Assembly: GCF_000164865.1 (NCBI RefSeq)
Contig: NC_014618.1
Coordinates: 1,612,001-1,676,000, forward strand
Direction of reading: 5' to 3'
DNA: 64,000 bases
Source of the DNA: [Enterobacter] lignolyticus SCF1
GTDB taxonomy: Bacteria; Pseudomonadota; Gammaproteobacteria; Enterobacterales; Enterobacteriaceae
Within the stretch, counting starts at the first letter, position 1. Each line of letters opens with the position of its first letter. The notes under the pieces were generated by a model. The model saw only the letters and a list, made by a program, of their open reading frames with translations. It ran no database searches and had not been told where the DNA came from. Both the position numbers and the translations under genes were made by a program. Shown in pieces: positions 25,872 through 34,815 of this stretch.

Positions 25872-25943
25872 AAGGACTCCTGTTAAACCCGCCAAAGGGG
25901 AAATGCTAATGATAGCGGGTTAACAGGAGGAGGATATAGCGGT

Positions 25944-26993
25944 TTATGCCAGAATGGCGTGGACCACGACGTTAATCAGACCGCCGCCGACAATCAGCCA
26001 GCCGAACAGCACCAGCGCCATCAGCAGCGGTTTGGCGCCCGCCTTTTTCAGCGCGCTGACGTGGGTGGTCAGACCCAGCGCCGCCATCGCCATCGCCAGC
26101 AGGATGGTATCCAGCGTGACCAGCATATCCACGATGCTTTTCGGCAGCAGGTGGAAGGAGTTGAAAATCGCCACCACGATGAACAGAATGGCAAACCACG
26201 GGATGGTGATTTTGCTTTTCTCGGCGCCGTTGGCCGGCGCCAGCTGCTTCACGCGGGCTGCCAGAATCAGCAGGAACGGCGCCAGCATCATCACGCGCAG
26301 CATTTTGGCGATCACCGCCGCGTTTTCCGCGTCCGGGCTGACCGCATGACCTGCCGCCACTACCTGCGCCACTTCATGCATGGTGGAACCCATGTAAATG
26401 CCGTAGGTTTCCGGGCTGAACCAGTGGGCAAGCAGCGGATACATCGCCGGGTACAGGAAGATGGCAATGGTGCCGAAGATGACCACCGTCGCCACGGCGA
26501 CCGTGACCTTACTGGCTTCGGCTTTCACCACCGGCTCCGTCGCCAGCACCGCCGCCGCGCCGCAGATGCTGCTGCCCGCGCCAATCAGCCAGCTGGTGTG
26601 CTTGTCGAGGCCGAACACCTTCTGGCCGAGGAAGCTTGCCAGAATAAAGGTGCTGGAGAGCGTCAGCACGTCAATCAGGATGCCGCTGACGCCAACGTCA
26701 GCAATTTGCGCGAACGTCAGGCGAAAGCCATAAAGAATGATGCCCAGACGCAGCAAATGCTGTTTGGCGAACAGCACCCCGCCGTCGCAGGGCTGCCAGA
26801 TTTTGGGATAGACGCTGTTGCCGATAACCATGCCGAACAGAATCGCCAGCGTCAGGGCGCTGAAGCCTGCGCCAGCCACCGCAGGAATGCTGCCGCCCCA
26901 CAGGGCGGCGCCGGTGATAACGGCAGTCAGCGCAAGGCCGGGAACAAAATGCCAGAGTGTACGTCGATGTCTATTGAGGGTGAGTTCAGTCAT
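25944..26993 (-). CDS. yeiH: YeiH family putative anion/sulfate exporter
   Basis: Polytopic inner-membrane protein of UPF0324 (YeiH), annotated as a putative sulfate exporter; substrate unproven. It has 349 residues, the E. coli length, with about 10 helices and the family hallmark GAGSSICGAAAVLATEPVVKA, plus TMHEVAQVVAAG. A strong AAGGAGAAGG ribosome-binding site precedes the ATG. It is divergent from yeiE, a LysR regulator, with a perfect palindrome between them. This arrangement usually means that YeiE controls yeiH. Confidence 0.9.
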   Translation of the reverse strand: MTELTLNRHRRTLWHFVPGLALTAVITGAALWGGSIPAVAGAGFSALTLAILFGMVIGNSVYPKIWQPCDGGVLFAKQHLLRLGIILYGFRLTFAQIADVGVSGILIDVLTLSSTFILASFLGQKVFGLDKHTSWLIGAGSSICGAAAVLATEPVVKAEASKVTVAVATVVIFGTIAIFLYPAMYPLLAHWFSPETYGIYMGSTMHEVAQVVAAGHAVSPDAENAAVIAKMLRVMMLAPFLLILAARVKQLAPANGAEKSKITIPWFAILFIVVAIFNSFHLLPKSIVDMLVTLDTILLAMAMAALGLTTHVSALKKAGAKPLLMALVLFGWLIVGGGLINVVVHAILA

Positions 26994-27045
26994 AACCTTC
27001 TCCTTTGCTGTGTAAAAGGTTACGCCGCTCTGGTTTAAATATAAA

Positions 27046-27069
27046 ATTGATTATATGTTTATAATCAAT
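27046..27069. promoter_or_regulatory. Perfect palindrome in the yeiH-yeiE divergent region, probable YeiE operator
   Basis: ATTGATTATA and TATAATCAAT are exact inverted repeats around TGTT. Location midway between a LysR gene and its divergent neighbour is typical of a LysR-type recognition site. Confidence 0.65.
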
Positions 27070-27116
27070 CGAAATAAGTAATATATCTGTCACACTTCAC
27101 TTTCTGGGGTATCCCT

Positions 27117-27983
27117 ATGCATATCACGCTACGGCAGCTGGAAGTTTTTGCTGAAGTGCTGAAAAGCGGTTCGACGACGCAGGCCTCGCAGATGCTGGCG
27201 CTGTCGCAGTCGGCGGTCAGCGCCGCGCTGACCGATCTTGAAGGTCAGCTCGGCGTTCAGCTTTTCGACCGCGTCGGCAAACGGCTGGTGGTGAATGAGC
27301 ATGGTCGTCTGCTGTACCCGCGCGCGCTGGCGATGCTGGAGCAGGGCAATGAAATCGAGCAGCTGTTTCGTGAAGACAACGGCGCGCTGCGGGTCTATGC
27401 CAGCAGCACTATCGGCAACTATATCCTGCCGGAGGTTATCGCCCGCTACCGCCGTGATTTCCCGGCGCTGCCGCTGGAGCTGAGCGTTGGCAACAGCCAG
27501 GACGTTATCAATGCGGTGGCGGATTTCCGGGTTGATATCGGCTTGATCGAAGGGCCGTGCCATGCGGCGGAAATCGTGACGGAGCCCTGGCTTGAGGATG
27601 AGCTGGTGGTGTTTGCCGCGCCGGGATCGCCGCTACTGGAAGGGGAGGTGACGTTGGCAAGGCTGGCGGCGGCCCCCTGGATCCTGCGCGAGCGCGGTTC
27701 CGGCACGCGGGAAATCGTTGATTACCTTCTGCTTTCCCACCTGCCGGAGTTTCATCTGGGCATGGAGCTTGGCAATTCAGAGGCCATCAAACATGCGGTG
27801 CGTCACGGCCTTGGGATCAGCTGTCTGTCACGGCGGGTGATCGCGGAACAGCTCGACAGCGGGGCGCTGGCCGAGATACAGGTACCGCTGCCCGGTCTCA
27901 AGCGCATGCTGTGGTGTATCCACCATCGGCAAAAGCATGTTTCGAACGCCATGCAGCGTTTTTTACGCTATTGCAACATTTAA
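27117..27983 (+). CDS. yeiE: LysR-family transcriptional regulator YeiE
   Basis: A 288-residue LysR-type regulator: N-terminal winged HTH at about 1-60 (HITLRQLEVFAEVLKSGSTTQASQMLALSQ region, helix SAVSAALTDLE), a linker helix, and a C-terminal periplasmic-binding-like effector domain of the CysB/Cbl-like fold. It is about five residues shorter than the E. coli protein as I recall it. Divergent from yeiH. I recall reports tying YeiE to sulfite response in related bacteria, which would fit an anion exporter as target; that link is literature memory, not visible here. Confidence 0.9.
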   Translation: MHITLRQLEVFAEVLKSGSTTQASQMLALSQSAVSAALTDLEGQLGVQLFDRVGKRLVVNEHGRLLYPRALAMLEQGNEIEQLFREDNGALRVYASSTIGNYILPEVIARYRRDFPALPLELSVGNSQDVINAVADFRVDIGLIEGPCHAAEIVTEPWLEDELVVFAAPGSPLLEGEVTLARLAAAPWILRERGSGTREIVDYLLLSHLPEFHLGMELGNSEAIKHAVRHGLGISCLSRRVIAEQLDSGALAEIQVPLPGLKRMLWCIHHRQKHVSNAMQRFLRYCNI

Positions 27984-28130
27984 ACCACAAAACTAACGTT
28001 ACTGGTAAGGCGTTCACTTATAATTTGCGCTTTATCATGAAGCTCTCTTATAACTGCGCATTTCTGCCGGAAGGATAGATTTTCGTCTGCTACAATCGCG
28101 CCTCATTTTTTGGATGGACAGCATTTTTAT

Positions 28131-29600
28131 ATGGTTTCCGAAATTAAAACCACAGAAGCGCCCACGCTACGTCGTGAACTCAAGGCGCGTCACCTGACGA
28201 TGATCGCCATTGGCGGTTCTATCGGTACAGGGTTGTTTGTTGCCTCAGGGGCAACCATTTCGCAGGCGGGCCCGGGCGGCGCGCTGTTTTCTTATATTCT
28301 GATCGGTCTGATGGTGTACTTCCTGATGACCAGCCTTGGCGAACTGGCGGCATTTATGCCGGTGTCCGGTTCTTTTGCGACCTATGGACAGAATTACGTT
28401 GAAGAGGGTTTCGGTTTCGCGCTGGGCTGGAATTACTGGTACAACTGGGCGGTCACCATCGCCGTTGACCTCGTCGCCGCGCAGCTGGTGATGAGCTGGT
28501 GGTTCCCTGACACCCCGGGCTGGATCTGGAGTGCGCTGTTCCTCGGCCTTATCTTCCTGCTGAACTACATCTCCGTGAAGGGATTCGGCGAAGCGGAGTA
28601 CTGGTTCTCGCTGATTAAAGTCGCGACGGTGATTATCTTCATCATCGTCGGCGTCATGATGATCTTCGGCATCTTTAAGGGCTCGCAGCCGGTGGGCTGG
28701 AGCAACTGGACGACAGGCGATGCGCCGTTTGCCGGAGGTTTTGCGGCGATGATAGGCGTGGCGATGATCGTCGGCTTCTCCTTCCAGGGCACTGAACTGA
28801 TTGGTATCGCCGCCGGTGAATCCGAAGATCCGGAAAAGAACATTCCGCGCGCGGTGCGCCAGGTGTTCTGGCGAATCCTGCTGTTCTATGTGTTCGCGAT
28901 TCTGATTATCAGCCTGATCATTCCGTATACCGATCCGAGCCTGCTGCGCAACGACGTCAAAGATATCTCCGTCAGTCCGTTCACCCTGGTGTTCCAGCAT
29001 GCCGGTCTGCTGTCTGCGGCGGCGGTGATGAATGCGGTTATCCTGACGGCGGTGCTGTCGGCGGGTAACTCCGGGATGTACGCGTCTACCCGTATGCTCT
29101 ACACCCTGGCCTGCGACGGCAAAGCGCCGCGCATTTTCGCCAAACTGTCCCGCGGCGGCGTACCGCGTAACGCGCTGTATGCCACGACGGTCATTGCGAT
29201 GCTGTGCTTCCTGACCTCGATGTTCGGCAACCAGACCGTCTACCTGTGGCTGCTGAACACTTCCGGGATGACGGGCTTTATCGCCTGGCTGGGCATCGCT
29301 ATCAGTCATTATCGCTTCCGCCGCGGCTACGTGATGCAGGGGCACGATCTGAACAATCTGCCGTACCGCTCCGGGTTCTTCCCGCTGGGGCCGATTTTCG
29401 CCTTCGTGCTGTGCCTGATTATCACCCTCGGCCAGAACTACGAAGCGTTCCTCAAGGACACCATCGACTGGGGCGGCGTCGCGGCAACCTATATTGGTAT
29501 CCCGCTGTTCCTGGTTATCTGGTTTGGCTACCGGCTGGTGAAAGGGACCCGCTTCGTTCGCTATAGCGAGATGCATTTCCCGGAACGCTTTAAGCACTAA
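28131..29600 (+). CDS. lysP: Lysine-specific permease
   Basis: Inner-membrane lysine:H+ symporter of the amino acid-polyamine-cation family and, in E. coli, a co-sensor with CadC. It has 489 residues, begins MVSEIKTTEAPTLRREL, and shows the APC signature MIAIGGSIGTGLFVASG followed by 12 helices. The ATG at 28131 gives the E. coli length; another ATG lies 7 codons upstream and neither has a strong ribosome-binding site, so the start is a little uncertain. A good terminator follows. Confidence 0.96.
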   Translation: MVSEIKTTEAPTLRRELKARHLTMIAIGGSIGTGLFVASGATISQAGPGGALFSYILIGLMVYFLMTSLGELAAFMPVSGSFATYGQNYVEEGFGFALGWNYWYNWAVTIAVDLVAAQLVMSWWFPDTPGWIWSALFLGLIFLLNYISVKGFGEAEYWFSLIKVATVIIFIIVGVMMIFGIFKGSQPVGWSNWTTGDAPFAGGFAAMIGVAMIVGFSFQGTELIGIAAGESEDPEKNIPRAVRQVFWRILLFYVFAILIISLIIPYTDPSLLRNDVKDISVSPFTLVFQHAGLLSAAAVMNAVILTAVLSAGNSGMYASTRMLYTLACDGKAPRIFAKLSRGGVPRNALYATTVIAMLCFLTSMFGNQTVYLWLLNTSGMTGFIAWLGIAISHYRFRRGYVMQGHDLNNLPYRSGFFPLGPIFAFVLCLIITLGQNYEAFLKDTIDWGGVAATYIGIPLFLVIWFGYRLVKGTRFVRYSEMHFPERFKH

Positions 29601-29620
29601 GCCATACCGACTTTCCCGCA

Positions 29621-29648
29621 AAACCCTCTCAGCCGAGAGGGTTTTTTT
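29621..29648 (+). terminator. Intrinsic terminator of lysP
   Basis: AAACCCTCTC and GAGAGGGTTT arms, AGCC loop, run of seven T residues, 20 nt after the lysP stop. Confidence 0.92.
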
Positions 29649-29691
29649 ATGTCTGAACTGTAAATCAGACATATTTTATGACAATTAAATT

Positions 29692-29710
29692 GATAATTGT
29701 TATCATTATC
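29692..29710. promoter_or_regulatory. Fur box of cirA
   Basis: GATAATTGTTATCATTATC matches the 19-bp Fur consensus at 16 positions and is followed by further ATC-rich repeats. It lies about 185 nt before the cirA start, leaving a long mRNA leader. That leader holds an inverted repeat TTGTTCG/CGAACAA (29755-29778) and two near-identical 13-mers (29786-29798 and 29811-29823). Confidence 0.85.
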
Positions 29711-29893
29711 TTTATCATCTTTGCCAATTTCAGGATGAAGCCACTCTCCGCATCTTGTTCGAGGAATGCAACGAACAAGGGTGACCAGCCACATCTGCAT
29801 AACCCTAAAACAGCCACGTCTGCCGCAAAAGGTGGGCGGATAAGCATGTGAGTTTTTTCTTTCTTGTTTGTTTTTACCTCATGGAGATATGGA

Positions 29894-31858
29894 ATGTTCA
29901 GGTTAAACCCTTTGGTTCGGGGCGGATTGTGCGCATCCGCAATGTCGCTGGCGCTACCGGCCGCTGCGGCAGGCGACAGCGATACGATGGTGGTGACCGC
30001 CGCCGCGACGGAACAGAGTGTGAAGGACGCGCCTGCAAGCATCAGCGTCATTACGCAGCAGGATTTACAGCGCCGTCCGGTGCAGAATTTGAAAGATGTG
30101 CTGCGCGACGTTCCCGGCGTACAGCTCACCAACGAAGGCGATAACCGTAAAGGCGTCAGCCTGCGCGGCCTCGACAGCAGCTACACCCTGATTCTGGTGG
30201 ACGGTAAGCGCGTGAACTCGCGCAATGCGGTATTCCGCCATAACGATTTCGATCTGAACTGGATCCCGGTCGACGCGATTGAACGTATTGAGGTGGTGCG
30301 CGGGCCGATGTCCTCGCTGTACGGCTCCGACGCTCTCGGCGGCGTGGTCAACATCATCACCAAAAAGATTGGTCAGCAGTGGCACGGTTCAATGACGGCG
30401 GATGCCACCGTGCAGGAACACCGCGACCGCGGCGATACCTGGAACGGCCAGTTCTTCACCAGCGGCCCGCTGATTGACGGCCTGCTCGGCGTGAAGGCCT
30501 ACGGCAACCTCTCGAAGCGCGAAAAAGACAATCAGCAGACGTCCAGCACCGCCGCGTCCGGCGAAACCCCGCGCATCGAAGGCTTCACCAGCCGTGACGC
30601 CAACGTCGAATTCGCCTGGACGCCGAATGAGAACCATGATTTCACCGCGGGCTACGGCTTTGACCGCCAGGACAGGGACTCCGATTCGCTGGATAAAAAC
30701 CGCCTTGAGCGGCAGAACTACTCCCTGTCGCACAACGGCCGCTGGGACGTCGGCAACAGCGAGCTTAAGTTCTACGGCGAAAAAGTGGATAACAAAAACC
30801 CGTCGCAGGCCGGTACGATTACCTCTGAAAGCAACGCCGTCGACGGTAAATATGTCCTGCCGCTGGCGATGATTAACCAACTGCTGACGTTCGGCGGCGA
30901 GTGGCGCCACGACAGGCTTAAAGACCCGGTGAATTTGCAGGGCAGCGGAAGCACCTCCGCCAGCCAGTATGCGCTGTTCCTTGAGGATGAATGGCGTATT
31001 TTCGAGCCGCTGGCGCTGACCACCGGCGTGCGCATGGACGATCACGAAACCTACGGCGACCACTGGAGCCCGCGCGCTTACCTCGTCTATAACGCCACCG
31101 ATACGCTGACGGTGAAAGGCGGCTGGGCGAATGCGTTTAAGGCGCCATCGCTGCTGGAGCTAAGCCCTGACTGGACCACCGGTTCCTGCCGCGGCGCCTG
31201 TGAAATCGTCGGTAACCCGAACCTGAAGCCGGAAACCAGCGAAAACTATGAGCTGGGGCTGTACTACGCCGGGGAAGAGGGCTGGCTGGACGGCGTACAG
31301 GGCAGCATCACCACGTTCCAGAACAACGTGGATGACCGTATCAGCATCAGCCGTACGGCGAAGGTCAAGGATGCGAAGAACTACCCGAACTACGTAGGGC
31401 TCAACGCCGACGGCGAGCCGATTTTCCGCTACTACAACGTCAATAAAGCGCGCATTCGCGGCGTGGAAACCGAGCTGAAGGTCCCGGTGGCTGAGGACTG
31501 GAAGCTGACCCTGAACTACACCTATAACGATGGCCGCGATCTGAGCAACGGCGGCAACAAACCGCTGTCCGAATTGCCGTTCCACACGGCCAACGGCACC
31601 GTGGACTGGCAGGCGACCGAGGACTGGTCGTTCTACGTCCAGGCCAACTACACCGGCGAACAGCGGGCGAAAGTTGACGGCGGCCCGACGCCGGGCGGCT
31701 ACGTTCTCTGGAACAGCGGCGCCGCGTGGCAGATGACGAAAAGCGTGAAGGTGCGGGCGGGCGTGCTGAACTTGACCGATAAAGATCTCAACCGCGACGA
31801 CTACAGCTACACCGAAGACGGGCGTCGCTACTTTATGGCGCTGGACTATCGCTTCTGA
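29894..31858 (+). CDS. cirA: TonB-dependent catecholate siderophore receptor CirA
   Basis: Outer-membrane receptor for catecholate iron-siderophore breakdown products, also used by colicin I and catechol-cephalosporins. It has 654 residues: a signal peptide ending near LPAAAAG, TonB box DTMVVTAA, a plug domain (ASISVITQQDLQ to VVNIITKK) and a 22-strand barrel ending in MALDYRF with C-terminal phenylalanine. The ATG at 29894 has GGAG at good spacing; an earlier in-frame ATG is unsupported. Transcription is governed by the upstream Fur box. It is slightly shorter than the E. coli protein, with changes in extracellular loops. Confidence 0.95.
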   Translation: MFRLNPLVRGGLCASAMSLALPAAAAGDSDTMVVTAAATEQSVKDAPASISVITQQDLQRRPVQNLKDVLRDVPGVQLTNEGDNRKGVSLRGLDSSYTLILVDGKRVNSRNAVFRHNDFDLNWIPVDAIERIEVVRGPMSSLYGSDALGGVVNIITKKIGQQWHGSMTADATVQEHRDRGDTWNGQFFTSGPLIDGLLGVKAYGNLSKREKDNQQTSSTAASGETPRIEGFTSRDANVEFAWTPNENHDFTAGYGFDRQDRDSDSLDKNRLERQNYSLSHNGRWDVGNSELKFYGEKVDNKNPSQAGTITSESNAVDGKYVLPLAMINQLLTFGGEWRHDRLKDPVNLQGSGSTSASQYALFLEDEWRIFEPLALTTGVRMDDHETYGDHWSPRAYLVYNATDTLTVKGGWANAFKAPSLLELSPDWTTGSCRGACEIVGNPNLKPETSENYELGLYYAGEEGWLDGVQGSITTFQNNVDDRISISRTAKVKDAKNYPNYVGLNADGEPIFRYYNVNKARIRGVETELKVPVAEDWKLTLNYTYNDGRDLSNGGNKPLSELPFHTANGTVDWQATEDWSFYVQANYTGEQRAKVDGGPTPGGYVLWNSGAAWQMTKSVKVRAGVLNLTDKDLNRDDYSYTEDGRRYFMALDYRF

Positions 31859-31863
31859 GTGAA

Positions 31864-31887
31864 TCCCTCTCCGCTGCCGGAGAGGGA
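31864..31887. terminator. Hairpin between convergent cirA and yeiG
   Basis: Perfect 10-bp arms TCCCTCTCCG and CGGAGAGGGA with a CTGC loop, 5 nt after the cirA stop and 7 nt from the yeiG stop. No T-run follows on either strand. Confidence 0.5.
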
Positions 31888-31894
31888 GAATGGA

Positions 31895-32731
31895 CTATTT
31901 CAGCAAATGCTCCGCATGGAAGCGGAGATGATCCTCAATAAAGCTCGCGATAAACCAGTAGCTGTGGTCGTAGCCCGGCTGGATGCGCAGCGTCAACGGC
32001 CACTGGGCCTGGCGCGCCGCTTCGGCAAGCACCGCGGGTTGCAGCTGCTCGGCCAAAAACCGATCGTTATCCCCTTGATCGATAAGCGTTGCGATGGCGT
32101 GCTCAGGCAGGCTTGCGCGCATCAGCGCGCAGCTGTCCCATTCCAGCCAGCGGTCAGGGTCATCACCGAGATAAGCGCGAAACGCCTTCTGTCCCCAGGG
32201 CACCTGCGCCGGGTTTACGATCGGCGCGAAGGCGGAAACGCTGGCATAGCGGCCAGGGTTTTTCAGCGCCAGCAGCAGCGCGCCGTGGCCGCCCATCGAA
32301 TGTCCCGAAATGGCGCAGCGCGGCGCGACGGTAAAGCTGGCGTTCACTACCTGCGGCAGCTCGTCGCGCAGATAGTCATACATCCGGTAATGCGCGGCCC
32401 ACGGCGCTTCGGTCGCATTGAGGTAAAAGCCTGCGCCTGCGCCGAGATCGTAAGCCGGATCGTCGGCCACCGCATCGCCGCGCGGGCTGGTATCCGGCAT
32501 CACCAGCGCGATGCCCAGCTCTGCGGCGACGCGCTGCGCGCCCGCCTTGGTGGCGAAATTTTCGTCAGTGCAGGTCAGTCCGGACAGCCAGTACAGCACC
32601 GGCGGCGGGCTATCGTCGCGCGGCGGCGGTAAAAAAATGCTGAACGTCATGGCGCAGTTCAGGGTGGTGGAGTCGTGCCGCCAGCGTTGCTGCCAGCCTC
32701 CAAAACAGCGGTGCTCTTCGAGCAGTTCCAT
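31895..32731 (-). CDS. yeiG: S-formylglutathione hydrolase YeiG
   Basis: Esterase D-type serine hydrolase that converts S-formylglutathione to formate and glutathione in formaldehyde detoxification. It has 278 residues, as in E. coli, with the nucleophile Ser145 in GHSMGG, an acid residue in IDQGDND (Asp221/223) and His256 in GYDHSYWF. The ATG at 32731 has GGGAG 7 nt upstream; an in-frame ATG 19 codons earlier lacks support. No formaldehyde dehydrogenase gene lies next to it, as in E. coli, where FrmB is the induced paralogue. Confidence 0.94.
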   Translation of the reverse strand: MELLEEHRCFGGWQQRWRHDSTTLNCAMTFSIFLPPPRDDSPPPVLYWLSGLTCTDENFATKAGAQRVAAELGIALVMPDTSPRGDAVADDPAYDLGAGAGFYLNATEAPWAAHYRMYDYLRDELPQVVNASFTVAPRCAISGHSMGGHGALLLALKNPGRYASVSAFAPIVNPAQVPWGQKAFRAYLGDDPDRWLEWDSCALMRASLPEHAIATLIDQGDNDRFLAEQLQPAVLAEAARQAQWPLTLRIQPGYDHSYWFIASFIEDHLRFHAEHLLK

Positions 32732-32817
32732 GCATGGCTCCCGGTTCGATGAGTGAAAATGCGTTGGTTCATCATACAGATAATTCATGTGCGGTGAGTA
32801 ACTTTCACTTCCGCATT

Positions 32818-32846
32818 TTGTTTACATGTTGCATCATAAATATAAC
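32818..32846 (+). promoter_or_regulatory. Candidate promoter of the YbfB-type MFS gene
   Basis: TTGTTT (32818) and TATAAC (32841) separated by 17 nt, 26 nt before the next start codon. Confidence 0.4.
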
Positions 32847-32871
32847 TTTATGTTAACGCTCAGGGGTTGTC

Positions 32872-34020
32872 ATGGCGCTGCGCATTGCGCTCTGCGGGTT
32901 CATTATGCTGGTGGTGGTCATGGGGATTGGCCGGTTTGCCTTCACCCCCCAGGTGCCGCTGATGATCGCCGACGGCCAGCTGACGCTGACCTCCGCGGGG
33001 CTGGTTGCCGCGATGAACTATTTTGGCTATCTGTTTGGCGCCTGGGATGCGATGCGCGCGCATCGCGGGGTGGAAGGGCGGCTGTATGCCGGGCTTATCG
33101 GCGCCGTGGCGCTGACCCTGCTCTCTGCCGTTGTGGATACCGCCTGGCTGCACGGCCTGCTGCGCCTGGCGATCGGCTGCATGAGCGGGTGGGCGATGGT
33201 GCTGACGGCGGCCTGGACCAATGAACAGCTGGCCCATGCCGGCAAACCCGGCTTAAGCGCCGCGGTTTTCGCCGGACCGGGCGCCGGGATCGCCGTGAGC
33301 GGCCTGCTGGCGGTATATATCCACGCGCACGCCCTGAGCGCCTCCGCCGGATGGCTGCTTTACGGCCTGCTGGCGCTGGCGCTGATCGCGTTTATCTCTC
33401 GCTGGCTGCCGCGCCCGGGAGACCTGCACCGCCCCGACGTTAAGCCTGTACCGCTGCGCCTGACCGGCAACCTGAAGCGTCTGGTCTGGAGCTACAGCCT
33501 GGCGGGCTATGGCTATATTCTGCCAGCGACGTTTTTATCGCAGATGGCGACGGCGCGTTTTCCCGGCAGCGCGTTCGCCCAGTTCGTCTGGCCGATTTTC
33601 GGCGCGGCGGCGGTGGTCGGCATTGCGCTCAGCATCGCGCTGCGCCACGTCGGACACAGCTACCAGCGGCTGGCTATCGTACTGTGGCTGCAGGCGGCTG
33701 GGGTTCTGGCCGCCTGGCTGATGCCGGGAATGAGCGGGCTGGTAACGGGCGCGCTGCTGGTGGGCGGCGGCTTCCTGTGCGCGGTGCAGCTCTCCTTGCT
33801 TTACGGTCGCGAGCTGGCGCCGCAGCATACCCGCTATATGGCCGGGTTGTTGACCACCGGCTATGCCATCGGACAGCTGGTGGGGCCGATGACCTCGGCG
33901 CTGTCGACATGGCTGACCCAGCGTCTGGAACCGGCGCTGGGGATCGCGGCGCTGGCCCTGCTGGCGGGCGGCGCGCTGGTCTGGCGGCCAGCCGATGAAA
34001 GGCAGCAGCAATTACAATAA
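32872..34020 (+). CDS. YbfB/YjiJ family MFS transporter
   Basis: A 382-residue membrane protein with about 12 hydrophobic helices. The N-terminal GIGRFAFTPQVPLMI and AAMNYFGYLFGA are hallmarks of the YbfB/YjiJ branch of the major facilitator superfamily. Its substrate is unknown. AGGGG lies just upstream of the ATG and a candidate promoter lies before it. In E. coli K-12 yeiG and folE are neighbours with no such gene, so it looks like an insertion in this lineage, though its GC-rich codon use blends with its surroundings. It is divergent from yeiG and not obviously linked to folE. Confidence 0.8.
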   Translation: MALRIALCGFIMLVVVMGIGRFAFTPQVPLMIADGQLTLTSAGLVAAMNYFGYLFGAWDAMRAHRGVEGRLYAGLIGAVALTLLSAVVDTAWLHGLLRLAIGCMSGWAMVLTAAWTNEQLAHAGKPGLSAAVFAGPGAGIAVSGLLAVYIHAHALSASAGWLLYGLLALALIAFISRWLPRPGDLHRPDVKPVPLRLTGNLKRLVWSYSLAGYGYILPATFLSQMATARFPGSAFAQFVWPIFGAAAVVGIALSIALRHVGHSYQRLAIVLWLQAAGVLAAWLMPGMSGLVTGALLVGGGFLCAVQLSLLYGRELAPQHTRYMAGLLTTGYAIGQLVGPMTSALSTWLTQRLEPALGIAALALLAGGALVWRPADERQQQLQ

Positions 34021-34124
34021 TTATCGACGCGAATACTGGATTCTGTGCGCCGCCTCACGCACAATGAGTAAACACTTTGCTCCCAGAAGAGCTGAGGTCG
34101 CCACACCTGCAGGAGAAAAATAAT

Positions 34125-34793
34125 ATGTCATCACTGAGTAAAGAAGCCGCACTCGTTCATGAGGCCCTGGTTGCTCGTGGCCTGGAAACGCCGCTGCGCC
34201 CGTCAGCCATTGAGGCGGATAACGAAACGCGTAAACGGCTGATTGCGGGTCATATGACCGAAATCATGCAACTGCTGAATCTTGATCTCAGCGACGATAG
34301 CCTGATGGAAACCCCTCATCGCATCGCAAAAATGTACGTCGATGAGATTTTCTCCGGTCTCGATTATGCCAATTTCCCCAAAATCACCGTCATTGAAAAC
34401 AAAATGAAGGTGGATGAAATGGTCACGGTGCGGGATATCACGCTTACCAGCACCTGTGAACACCATTTTGTCACCATCGACGGTAAGGCGACGGTCGCCT
34501 ACATTCCGAAAGAGTCCGTTATCGGGCTGTCGAAAATCAACCGCATCGTCCAGTTCTTCGCCCAGCGTCCGCAGGTGCAGGAACGTCTGACCCAGCAGAT
34601 TCTGGTAGCGCTGCAGACGCTGCTTGGTACCAACAACGTGGCGGTCTCTATCGATGCGGTGCATTACTGCGTGAAAGCGCGCGGTATTCGCGATGCCACC
34701 AGCGCAACCACCACCACCTCGCTGGGCGGGCTGTTTAAATCGAGCCAGAACACTCGCCAGGAGTTCCTGCGCGCTGTACGCCACCACAACTAA
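34125..34793 (+). CDS. folE: GTP cyclohydrolase I
   Basis: Converts GTP to 7,8-dihydroneopterin triphosphate, the first step of folate synthesis; a homodecamer in the cytoplasm. It has 222 residues, same as E. coli. Zinc ligands Cys111 and His114 in STCEHHFVT and Cys182 in HYCVKARG are in place, as is the substrate-binding GLSKINRIVQF. The ATG at 34125 has a clear AGGAG; an earlier in-frame ATG is unsupported. yeiB follows 22 nt later and is probably co-transcribed. Confidence 0.97.
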   Translation: MSSLSKEAALVHEALVARGLETPLRPSAIEADNETRKRLIAGHMTEIMQLLNLDLSDDSLMETPHRIAKMYVDEIFSGLDYANFPKITVIENKMKVDEMVTVRDITLTSTCEHHFVTIDGKATVAYIPKESVIGLSKINRIVQFFAQRPQVQERLTQQILVALQTLLGTNNVAVSIDAVHYCVKARGIRDATSATTTTSLGGLFKSSQNTRQEFLRAVRHHN

Positions 34794-34815
34794 TTTCGTG
34801 CCGGGCAGGGGAGAC

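Noticed and set aside
28245..29672. Open frame of 475 codons antisense to lysP
   Set aside because: A mirror of lysP codon bias, with Gln/Arg/His-rich translation and no ribosome-binding site or domain.
31864..31887. cirA-yeiG hairpin as a REP/BIME element
   Set aside because: It lacks the REP consensus and is not repeated in the window; a simple intergenic stem explains it.
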